DNA of 5,604 nucleotides from Hyphomicrobiales bacterium. Lineage in GTDB: Bacteria > Pseudomonadota > Alphaproteobacteria > Rhizobiales > Xanthobacteraceae. Position numbers and translations under genes: made by a program. The stretch spans positions 1-5,604 of the forward strand of contig JACQDO010000155.1 of assembly GCA_016201085.1 (NCBI GenBank), read 5' to 3'. The notes under the pieces are model-generated. The model ran no database searches. It saw only the letters and a list, made by a program, of their open reading frames with translations, and had not been told where the DNA came from. Shown here piece by piece: positions 1-5,604 of this stretch. The first letter of the stretch is position 1, and every line of letters starts with the position of its first letter.

Positions 1-641
1 ACGCCAAAAAATATCAGCGCCGAATCCTTGCCCTTGCCGTGTTGCGGCGCGACCGAGGTGAGATGAGCGGGCGGCATGTCGATATAAGGTAGATCGACGT
101 CGGGTGTCGCCGAACCGGCGGGCGGCAATTCGCTGAATTCATATTTCGAGTACGGATCGAAGCGACCGCCGACGTCCTTCTTCGGCACGACATCGGGCTC
201 CGGCAGCGGCGCGATCGCGAGCAGCGGCGGCAATGGCGGCAGTGGCTCGCGCGCACGCGACAGCCCCGAGTCGCGCTTGGCCTTGCGATTGACCTTGGGG
301 AATTGCAGCGGCGCCGAGCCATCGCCGAGCGGCTGCGCGCCGATCGAGCCGGTGATGTCGGTCGGATCGAAATTCGCCAGCGCATAGAGCGGCGGCTCCG
401 GAATCGCGGTGCCGACCGGCCGCGGCAGGCTGAACATGGCGGCGTGAATGGTGCCGAACGGCGAGGCGATCAGATGCGCGCGCGCGCGCGCCGCTACCGC
501 CGGCTGGCGCGCCAGCAACGCGCCCAGATCCTGGAAGGCGATCGTGCTGGGCAGCAGCGTCATGACCAACGCGCCGATCCCGACCGGCACAAATCCCTTC
601 GGCACAAGCCGCCGCCGTCGACGCCTACGCGACACAACCAT
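1..641 (-). CDS. N-terminal part of an exported or anchored protein, probably a SleB-like cell wall hydrolase (cut by left edge)
   Basis: The frame reads 213 codons from an ATG at 641 to the window edge without a stop; an in-frame TGA at 662-660 bounds it upstream. GTG at 653 is an alternative start, and neither start has a clear Shine-Dalgarno. The protein starts with seven consecutive arginines (residues 5-11), then a hydrophobic stretch at about 16-36 (GFVPVGIGALVMTLLPSTIAF), which looks like a signal peptide or signal anchor. Next come QDLGALLARQPAVAARARAHL and SPFGTIHAAMFSLPRPVGTAIP, then a low-complexity proline-rich linker at about 135-155. From memory, the SPFGTIHAAMFSLPRP segment matches the N-terminal region of Bradyrhizobium proteins annotated as cell wall hydrolase (SleB / Hydrolase_2), which cleave peptidoglycan with a C-terminal domain. 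That domain would lie beyond position 1, so the enzymatic role is inferred. The gene is divergent from the chemoreceptor. The reading frame is well supported; the family name is moderate. Confidence 0.6.
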   Translation of the reverse strand, partial: MVVSRRRRRRRLVPKGFVPVGIGALVMTLLPSTIAFQDLGALLARQPAVAARARAHLIASPFGTIHAAMFSLPRPVGTAIPEPPLYALANFDPTDITGSIGAQPLGDGSAPLQFPKVNRKAKRDSGLSRAREPLPPLPPLLAIAPLPEPDVVPKKDVGGRFDPYSKYEFSELPPAGSATPDVDLPYIDMPPAHLTSVAPQHGKGKDSALIFFG

Positions 642-888
642 TTGCCCGCTCACGCGACATCATCACAAAGCGCTTATCTGCGCATGATCTTTTCCGAAAA
701 CCGGTACCCACTTTTCGGGATCATGCGCACCACGCCTGCCGCCGGACTGGCGACAATGCGACGGGGTTTTTTATGGACTGATTAACCTTGCGAAGGCGTT
801 AACCAAGCGGTATCGGGCGCGGGGCCGCTGCCGACGTCGTAAATGCCCGGTCAACGGCGAGACGAAATTAACTATATCGCAATCGCTG
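642..888. promoter_or_regulatory. Divergent intergenic region between the edge gene and the chemoreceptor
   Basis: These 247 bases must carry the promoters of two divergent genes. They hold a 49-bp palindromic repeat (680-728) that starts 39 bases upstream of the minus-strand ATG, and three TTAAC motifs on the plus strand (782-786, 799-803, 868-872) upstream of the chemoreceptor. The sequence CTATAT at 872-877 could be a -10 element for the chemoreceptor, but no convincing -35 was found at 16-18 bases. The role is inferred from position; exact promoters cannot be assigned. Confidence 0.45.
680..728 (+). repeat. 49-bp palindromic intergenic repeat, copy 1
   Basis: The element has perfect 10-base outer arms (GCGCATGATC at 680-689, GATCATGCGC at 719-728) and 7-base inner arms (CCGAAAA at 694-700, TTTTCGG at 712-718). 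A TTTT bulge sits on the left, and the loop contains GGTACC. It could fold into a 17-bp hairpin in either transcript. A second copy at 5357-5405 is identical except for one base (T at 692, G at 5369). This form resembles the short palindromic repeats that are abundant between genes in Rhizobiales. It lies in the probable leader of the minus-strand edge gene. Confidence 0.85.
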
Positions 889-2280
889 ATGCGCACTATC
901 GCGGCATTGCATAATCCGTGGGCTGGTATGATTTTTGCTACATTGTCATCGACTGTCGTTGGCCAGGCCCTGCTGCTTGTGGGTCTATGCTTGGCCGCGT
1001 CGGCGCTGGTCGGGTTTTTGTACCGGCGCCTGGGCAAACAAAATAGCCGGCTGGCAAACGCCATCGACAATATGTCGCAGGGCCTGCTGATGTTCGACGC
1101 GCAGGGCCGCATAGCGCTGGTCAATCGCCGCTACATAGAAATGTATCAGATGTCGCCGCAGATCGTGCGGCTGGGCTGTCCGCTGCGCGAACTAATCCAG
1201 CATCGCAAGGACACCGGTCTGTTTTCCGAAGATGTCGAGAGCTATTGCCGGAAAATCCTGGCCAGCGCCGCCAGGGGCGAACGCTCGCAATTCTATGTGC
1301 AGGCCAGCGACGGCCGCATCGTGCTGGCCAAGAACGAACCGCTGTCCGGCGGCGGTTGGGTATCCACCCACGAGGACGTGACCGAACAACGCAAGGCCGA
1401 ACAGGAACGCGCCGCCATTCGCGACCAGGAGCAGCGGCGCGCGACCATCGACACGGCGATCGCCTCGTTCCGGCCGCAGATGGAGACGCTGCTCTCCAGC
1501 GTGAGCGGCAGCGCCACGGCCATGCGCTCGACCGCCGGCGCCCTGCTCGGCTCCTCCGATCAGACTTCGCAGCGCGCCGAAAGCGCGGTTGAGGCGTTCA
1601 CCGAAGCCTCGGCCAATGTGGAGACCGCGGCGATCGCGGCCGACGAATTGTCACGTTCCATCGCCGAGATCAGCCGGCAGCTCAGCCACACCAGCAATAT
1701 CGTCGGCCAGGCCACCGATGAAGCGCGCTCCACCGACGGCGAGATCGCCGGACTGGCCAGCGGCGCGCAGAAGATCGGCGACGTGGTCAAGCTGATCCGC
1801 AACATTGCCGGACAAACCAATCTGCTGGCGCTCAACGCCACCATCGAGGCCGCGCGCGCCGGCGAAGCCGGCCGCGGCTTCGCGGTGGTGGCCGCCGAGG
1901 TCAAGTCGCTGGCGGTACAGACCGCCAAGGCGACCGAGGATATCGCCAGTCACATTCTCAGCGTGCAGACCTCCACCGCGGGCGCGGTCGATGCCATCCG
2001 CCAAATCGCCGCGCGCATGCAGGAAATCAACCACACCACCACGACGGTGGCGGCGGCGATCGAAGAGCAGAATGCGGCGACCGGGGAAATCTCGCACAAC
2101 GTCGCCAGCGCCGCGCAGGGCACCGGCCATGTGGTCGAGGTGCTGAGTGAGGTCGCGCTGGCCGCGACGCAGACGCGTGCCTCGGCGGAAGTCGTGCGCG
2201 ATGCCTCGCAGACGGTGGAAGCCGCGGTCGGCAATTTGCGGCACGAGGTGGAAGACTTCCTCGCCAAGGTGGCGGTGTAG
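889..2280 (+). CDS. Methyl-accepting chemotaxis protein with one membrane segment and a cytoplasmic PAS domain
   Basis: This 463-aa receptor would pass a sensory signal to CheA/CheW-type partners. Residues about 21-45 form one hydrophobic membrane segment, preceded by only about 20 residues, so there is no periplasmic ligand domain. Residues about 51-168 form a PAS domain of the PAS_7 type ([20 protein letters not shown], then HRKDTGLF, ending HEDVTEQ). A coiled-coil MCP signalling domain fills about 190-455. Its conserved hairpin tip at 303-342 includes [20 protein letters not shown] followed by [11 protein letters not shown]. The C-terminus ends EDFLAKVAV and lacks an NWETF-like CheR-docking pentapeptide. 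The start at 889 is the first ATG in a frame that stays open upstream; ATG 928 (Met14) would also keep the membrane segment, and neither has a clear Shine-Dalgarno. The ligand is unknown; PAS domains may bind haem, flavin or small molecules, but nothing seen here decides which. No che genes are in the window. Confidence 0.93.
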   Translation: MRTIAALHNPWAGMIFATLSSTVVGQALLLVGLCLAASALVGFLYRRLGKQNSRLANAIDNMSQGLLMFDAQGRIALVNRRYIEMYQMSPQIVRLGCPLRELIQHRKDTGLFSEDVESYCRKILASAARGERSQFYVQASDGRIVLAKNEPLSGGGWVSTHEDVTEQRKAEQERAAIRDQEQRRATIDTAIASFRPQMETLLSSVSGSATAMRSTAGALLGSSDQTSQRAESAVEAFTEASANVETAAIAADELSRSIAEISRQLSHTSNIVGQATDEARSTDGEIAGLASGAQKIGDVVKLIRNIAGQTNLLALNATIEAARAGEAGRGFAVVAAEVKSLAVQTAKATEDIASHILSVQTSTAGAVDAIRQIAARMQEINHTTTTVAAAIEEQNAATGEISHNVASAAQGTGHVVEVLSEVALAATQTRASAEVVRDASQTVEAAVGNLRHEVEDFLAKVAV

Positions 2281-2291
2281 TTTCTTTCTTC

Positions 2292-2446
2292 CCCCTCTCC
2301 CCTTGCGGGAGAGGGTGCCGAGCAAATGCGCCAGCATGAGCGAGGCGGGTGAGGGGTCGATACTAAACGAAAGGCCAGACCCCTCACCCGGCTCGCGCTT
2401 CGCTCACGCTCCGCGCGATCCACCCTCTCCCGCAAGGGGAGAGGGG
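2292..2446. repeat. Large imperfect palindrome in the convergent gap, possible bidirectional terminator
   Basis: Outer arms 2292-2317 and 2421-2446 are perfect 26-base inverted complements. Inner arms 2346-2358 and 2378-2390 are perfect 13-base complements, extended by CGAG/CTCG beyond one mismatch. The parts between them (about 2318-2340 and 2396-2420) pair only partly, and the central loop is 2359-2377. Each outer arm is also a hairpin on its own: CCCTCTCCC and GGGAGAGGG at 2293-2301/2307-2315 and again at 2423-2431/2437-2445. The element lies between the stop codons of the converging chemoreceptor and ppdK genes. It resembles the repeat family common between proteobacterial genes that pairs CCCTCTCCC-type arms with GTGAGGGGTC-type arms. 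No T-run follows either side, so it is not a classical intrinsic terminator, although it could block or protect transcript ends. Confidence 0.85.
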
Positions 2447-2477
2447 AAGCGCGCCTGCCTCACCGTTAATTAAACAG

Positions 2478-5276
2478 TTACGCCTGGCTGGCCGCGGTCT
2501 TGCCCAGCGCGGCTTGCGCGGCAGCCAACCGCGCGATCGGCACGCGGAACGGCGAGCACGACACGTAATCGAGCTTGGCCTCGTGACAGAACGCAACCGA
2601 GGCCGGGTCGCCGCCGTGTTCGCCGCAGATACCGACCTTAAGCTTCGGCCGCACCTTGCGGCCGCGCTCGACGCCGATGCGCACCAGTTCGCCGACGCCG
2701 GGCTGATCGATCGACACGAAGGGATCGGCCGGCAGGATGCCGCGCGCGGTATAGATGCCGAGGAAGCTTGCCGCGTCATCGCGCGAAATGCCGAGCGTGG
2801 TCTGCGTGAGATCGTTGGTGCCGAAGGAGAAGAACTCGGCGCTCTCGGCGATCTCGCCGGCAAGCAAGGCGGCGCGCGGCAATTCGATCATGGTGCCGAC
2901 CTGGTAGCTGAGCTTGGCGCCGGTTTCCTTGGCCACCGCGGCCGCCATGGCGTCGATGCGCGCCTTCACCAGGTCGAGCTCGGCCTTGGTGGCGATCAGC
3001 GGCACCATCACTTCCGGCGCCACCGGCTTGCCGGTGCGCTTGCCCGCCTCGACCGCGGCCTCGAAGATGGCGCGCGCCTGCATCTCGGCGACTTCAGGAT
3101 AGGCGATGGCGATGCGGCAGCCGCGGAAGCCGAGCATCGGATTGAATTCGGCGAGCTCGCGCGCGCGGTCGGCGAGCTTGCGCGGATCGGCGCCCATGGC
3201 GGCCGCCACCTCGGCGATTTCCTCCTCGCCGTGCGGCAGGAACTCATGCAGCGGCGGATCGAGCAGGCGGATGGTCACCGGACGGCCATCCATGATTTCG
3301 AACAGCGCGACGAAGTCGGCGCGCTGCATCGGCAGCAGCTTGGCGAGCGCGGCGCGGCGGGATTTCTCGTCGTCGGCCAGGATCATCTCGCGCACCGCCT
3401 GGATGCGGTCCTCGTCGAAGAACATGTGCTCGGTGCGGCACAGCCCGATGCCCTCGGCGCCGAAGCGCACCGCGGCTTTCGCGTCGGCCGGCGTATCGGC
3501 ATTGGCGCGCACGCCGAGCCGGCGCACTTTGTCGGCCCAGCCGATCAGCGTGGCGAATTCGCCGGAGAGCTGCGGCTCGATCATGTCGACCTTGCCGGCC
3601 AGCACCTGGCCGGTGGAGCCGTCGACGGTGATGAAGTCGCCTTTCTTGAAGGACTGCCCACCGGCGGTCATGGTGCCGGCGGCATAATCGACGCGCAGCG
3701 AGCCTGCGCCGGAGACGCAGGGCTTGCCCATGCCGCGCGCCACCACGGCGGCGTGCGATGTCATGCCGCCACGGGTGGTGAGGATGCCTTCGGCCGCGTG
3801 CATGCCGTGGATGTCTTCGGGGCTGGTCTCGACGCGCACCAGAACGACCTTGCGGCCGTCGGCTTTGAGCTGCGCGGCCTCATCGGGCGAGAACACGATC
3901 TCACCCGAGGCGGCGCCGGGCGACGCCGGCAACCCGGTCGCGATCACCTTGCGGTGCGCGCGCGGATCGATGGTGGGATGCAAGAGCTGATCGAGCGCCA
4001 ACGGCTCGACCCGCAAGATCGCCTCGTGCTTGGTGATCAGTCCCTCATTGGCAAGTTCGACCGCGATACGCAGTGCGGCCTTGGCGGTGCGCTTGCCGTT
4101 GCGGGTCTGCAGCATCCACAGCTTGCCCTGCTCGACGGTGAACTCCAGGTCCTGCATGTCGCGGTAATGGCGCTCGAGCACGTTGTAGAAGCGCGTGAGC
4201 TCGGCATAGGCCTGCGGCAGCGTCGCCTCCAACGACGGCTTGTCGGAGCCGGCCTCGATGCGCGCGGCTTCGGAAATCTCCTGCGGCGTGCGAATGCCGG
4301 CGACCACGTCCTCGCCCTGCGCGTTGATGAGGAATTCGCCGTACAGTTTCTTTTCGCCGGTCGACGGATTGCGGGTGAAGGCCACGCCGGTGGCGGAGCT
4401 TTCGCCCATATTGCCGAACACCATGGCCTGCACGTTGACCGCGGTTCCCCAGCTTTCCGGCAGGTTATGCAGTTTGCGGTAGGTGATGGCGCGCTGGTTC
4501 ATCCAGGAACCGAACACCGCGCCGATGGCGCCCCACAGCTGCTCCTCGGGATCCTGCGGGAAATCCTTGCTCAGCTGGTCCTTGACGCGCTTCTTGTAGC
4601 GCACCACCAGCTCGGCCCAGTCGTCGGCGGTGAGATCGGTGTCGAGCGAGTAGCCCTGGCGCTCCTTGTGGTGATCGAGCAGTTCCTCGAAATGCTCGTG
4701 GCCGACGCCGAGCACCACGTCGGAATACATGGTGATGAAGCGCCGGTAGCTGTCATAGGCGAAGCGGCGGTCGCCGGATTTCTTGGCCAGCGCTTCCACG
4801 GTCTCGTCGTTGAGGCCGAGATTGAGCACGGTGTCCATCATGCCCGGCATCGAGGCGCGGGCGCCTGAGCGGACCGACACCAGCAGCGGGTTCCCCTTGT
4901 CGCCGAATTTCTTGCCGGTGATCTTGCCGACCTGCGCCATGGCGGCGGCGATCTGGGCGCGCAGCGCCGCCGGATATTGTTGCTTGTTGGCGTAGTAGTA
5001 TGTGCACACCTCGGTGGTGATGGTGAAACCGGGCGGCACCGGCAGGCCGAGATTGGCCATTTCGGCGAGGCCTGAGCCCTTGCCGCCGAGCAGATTTTTC
5101 ATGCTCGTCTTGCCCTCGGCGCGCCCGCCGCCGAACGAATAGACCCATTTGCCTTTTTTCAACTGCGCAAGCTTGCCGGCGGATTTCGCGGCGGACTTGG
5201 GCTTAGCCTTTAACGCCTTGCGGGATAAGGTTTTTTTGCGCTTTGCGCTGGCGCGAGCGGATTTCTGTTTGGCCAT
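2478..5276 (-). CDS. ppdK: Pyruvate, phosphate dikinase
   Basis: PPDK catalyses ATP + phosphate + pyruvate to AMP + diphosphate + phosphoenolpyruvate, reversibly, in the cytoplasm. The protein is complete at 932 aa. Residues about 43-395 form the ATP-grasp nucleotide domain: Lys66 in GGKGSGLAEM, Arg136 in VSVRSGA, Asp376/Glu378 in DLEF, Gln390 in WMLQTR. Residues about 430-555 form the swivelling domain with the phosphoryl-carrying His508 in GGMTSHAAV. Residues about 565-925 form the PEP/pyruvate barrel: Arg614 (CRTEH), Arg670, Glu798 (IELP), Asn821-Asp822 (GTNDLTQ), Cys884 (VGICGEHGG). These match, with a constant offset, the catalytic residues I recall for the 874-aa Clostridium symbiosum enzyme. 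Thr506 in the TSH motif is the site type controlled by DUF299 regulatory kinases in other organisms; no such gene is here. Residues 1-42 are an extra Lys/Ala/Ser-rich tail. ATG 5276 is the only start that keeps the conserved KWVYSFGGG segment plus tail; it has no good Shine-Dalgarno. Codon use fits the neighbours. Confidence 0.97.
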   Translation of the reverse strand: MAKQKSARASAKRKKTLSRKALKAKPKSAAKSAGKLAQLKKGKWVYSFGGGRAEGKTSMKNLLGGKGSGLAEMANLGLPVPPGFTITTEVCTYYYANKQQYPAALRAQIAAAMAQVGKITGKKFGDKGNPLLVSVRSGARASMPGMMDTVLNLGLNDETVEALAKKSGDRRFAYDSYRRFITMYSDVVLGVGHEHFEELLDHHKERQGYSLDTDLTADDWAELVVRYKKRVKDQLSKDFPQDPEEQLWGAIGAVFGSWMNQRAITYRKLHNLPESWGTAVNVQAMVFGNMGESSATGVAFTRNPSTGEKKLYGEFLINAQGEDVVAGIRTPQEISEAARIEAGSDKPSLEATLPQAYAELTRFYNVLERHYRDMQDLEFTVEQGKLWMLQTRNGKRTAKAALRIAVELANEGLITKHEAILRVEPLALDQLLHPTIDPRAHRKVIATGLPASPGAASGEIVFSPDEAAQLKADGRKVVLVRVETSPEDIHGMHAAEGILTTRGGMTSHAAVVARGMGKPCVSGAGSLRVDYAAGTMTAGGQSFKKGDFITVDGSTGQVLAGKVDMIEPQLSGEFATLIGWADKVRRLGVRANADTPADAKAAVRFGAEGIGLCRTEHMFFDEDRIQAVREMILADDEKSRRAALAKLLPMQRADFVALFEIMDGRPVTIRLLDPPLHEFLPHGEEEIAEVAAAMGADPRKLADRARELAEFNPMLGFRGCRIAIAYPEVAEMQARAIFEAAVEAGKRTGKPVAPEVMVPLIATKAELDLVKARIDAMAAAVAKETGAKLSYQVGTMIELPRAALLAGEIAESAEFFSFGTNDLTQTTLGISRDDAASFLGIYTARGILPADPFVSIDQPGVGELVRIGVERGRKVRPKLKVGICGEHGGDPASVAFCHEAKLDYVSCSPFRVPIARLAAAQAALGKTAASQA

Positions 5277-5425
5277 GGGTCATAAAAATGGTGGAGGGAC
5301 TCGTGGCGCTTAAAAACACCCCCAGCCCCGCCGACGCAAGCCCGGAATTAGTCTTTGCGCATGATCTTGTCCGAAAACCGGTACCCACTTTTCGGGATCA
5401 TGCGCTCTAGCGGATAAGTCCAAAT
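5277..5425 (-). promoter_or_regulatory. ppdK upstream region
   Basis: This 149-base gap separates the small membrane-protein gene from ppdK, both on the minus strand. It contains the second 49-bp repeat, whose near edge lies 81 bases upstream of the ppdK ATG. The sequence directly before the start is pyrimidine-rich (TCCCTCCACC on the minus strand) and offers no purine-rich ribosome binding site. An out-of-frame ATG occurs 7 bases upstream at 5283-5281. The gap is long enough for ppdK to have its own promoter, but no confident -35/-10 pair was found. Confidence 0.4.
5357..5405 (+). repeat. 49-bp palindromic intergenic repeat, copy 2
   Basis: This copy has the same arms as copy 1 (GCGCATGATC at 5357-5366 with GATCATGCGC at 5396-5405, and CCGAAAA at 5371-5377 with TTTTCGG at 5389-5395). 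It lies in the same orientation and differs only by G instead of T at 5369. It is 20 bases beyond the stop of the small membrane-protein gene, so it could form a 3' hairpin in that transcript and a 5' hairpin if transcription continues into ppdK. Confidence 0.85.
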
Positions 5426-5569
5426 CTACCTGATCAGCCCCAGCCCGATCACACCGACCAGGATCAGATAGATCGCGACGATAAAATTGAGTAGCCGCGG
5501 CATGATGAGGATGAGAATGCCGGCAATGAGCGCGACAACCGGCTGCAGATGACCGATGGCACTGCCCAT
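5426..5569 (-). CDS. Small DUF3096-type membrane protein
   Basis: From ATG 5569 to TAG at 5428-5426 this encodes 47 residues. Most of the protein is hydrophobic: HLQPVVALIAGILILIMPRL (residues 7-26), then NFIVAIYLILVGVIGLGL (28-45), so two short membrane-spanning or hairpin segments separated by a Pro-Arg turn. The QPVVALIAGILILIMPRLLN core matches what I recall of DUF3096 proteins, short conserved proteins of unknown function common in Alphaproteobacteria. The frame stays open upstream to the window edge (residues VASLLQPTGNT precede Met1) and ATG 5569 has no clear Shine-Dalgarno, so the true start may lie outside; family members of about 45-50 aa as I recall them favour the start given. It precedes ppdK on the same strand, 149 bases away, which suggests separate transcription. 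Function is unknown. Confidence 0.8.
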   Translation of the reverse strand: MGSAIGHLQPVVALIAGILILIMPRLLNFIVAIYLILVGVIGLGLIR

Positions 5570-5604
5570 GGTGTTGCCCGTGGGTTGCAGCAGCGAGGCG
5601 ACGG

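Noticed and set aside
14..385. Minus-strand open frame of 123 codons in the left-edge gene
   Set aside because: It is a shifted frame of the 1-641 gene; its Arg/Ser/Pro-rich translation is typical of an out-of-frame reading.
303..785. Plus-strand open frame running through the left-edge gene and the first 49-bp repeat
   Set aside because: It is Arg-rich without a recognisable domain, crosses a palindromic repeat, and overlaps the better supported minus-strand gene.
782..804. Full CtrA binding site
   Set aside because: The two TTAA motifs are 13 bases apart instead of 7.
1651..2337. Open frame of 228 codons antisense to the chemoreceptor
   Set aside because: The composition (Gly/Arg/His/Asp-rich) is that of an antisense shadow, and the opposite strand encodes the conserved MCP tip.
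2281..2477. Classical intrinsic terminator for the chemoreceptor or ppdK
   Set aside because: Strong stems exist, but no T-run follows them on either strand; the T-rich stretch at 2281-2290 precedes the stem rather than following it.
2514..4868. Very long open frame on the plus strand opposite ppdK (784 codons)
   Set aside because: It lies entirely antisense to a clearly conserved enzyme. Its His/Arg/Gly/Ala/Asp-rich composition is the mirror of G/C-ending codons, and no family is recognisable.
5277..5356. Sigma-70-like promoter for ppdK (TTGCGT with TTTTTA, 17-base spacing, minus strand)
   Set aside because: The -10 match is poor and could arise by chance in this region.
1..5604. CRISPR array, transposase, phage genes, tRNA or rRNA
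   Set aside because: There are no regularly spaced repeats, no recognisable transposase or phage protein, and no tRNA-like or rRNA sequence noticed on either strand.

Overview
The window is GC-rich and reads as chromosomal DNA of an alphaproteobacterium, most likely a Rhizobiales member near Bradyrhizobium, Rhodopseudomonas or Pseudolabrys. This rests on the strong G/C preference at third codon positions, the Rhizobiales-like form of the proteins, and two kinds of palindromic intergenic repeat that I associate with these genomes. The species assignment is inference; no search was run.

Layout. (1) Positions 1-641, minus strand: the first 213 codons of an exported or membrane-anchored protein that runs off the left edge. 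It resembles the N-terminal part of SleB-type cell wall hydrolases of Bradyrhizobium, but the catalytic domain lies outside the window. (2) Positions 642-888: a divergent intergenic region with a 49-bp palindromic repeat and several TTAAC motifs. (3) Positions 889-2280, plus strand: a chemoreceptor with one membrane segment, a cytoplasmic PAS domain and a complete MCP signalling domain. (4) Positions 2281-2477: a convergent gap almost filled by a large imperfect palindrome with perfect 26-bp outer arms. (5) Positions 2478-5276, minus strand: a complete pyruvate, phosphate dikinase (ppdK, 932 aa) with all the key residues I could check and an extra lysine-rich N-terminus. (6) Positions 5277-5425: the ppdK leader region with a second copy of the 49-bp repeat (48 of 49 bases identical, same orientation). 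(7) Positions 5426-5569 or further, minus strand: a very small membrane protein of the DUF3096 type, possibly open at the right edge.

The genes do not form an obvious pathway. PPDK interconverts pyruvate and phosphoenolpyruvate in central metabolism, the MCP feeds a chemotaxis-type pathway whose other parts are not here, and the two edge genes belong to the cell envelope. I see no phage, transposase, CRISPR or toxin-antitoxin system, and no convincing new multi-gene system. The most notable non-coding material is the pair of 49-bp repeats and the large palindrome between the convergent genes.
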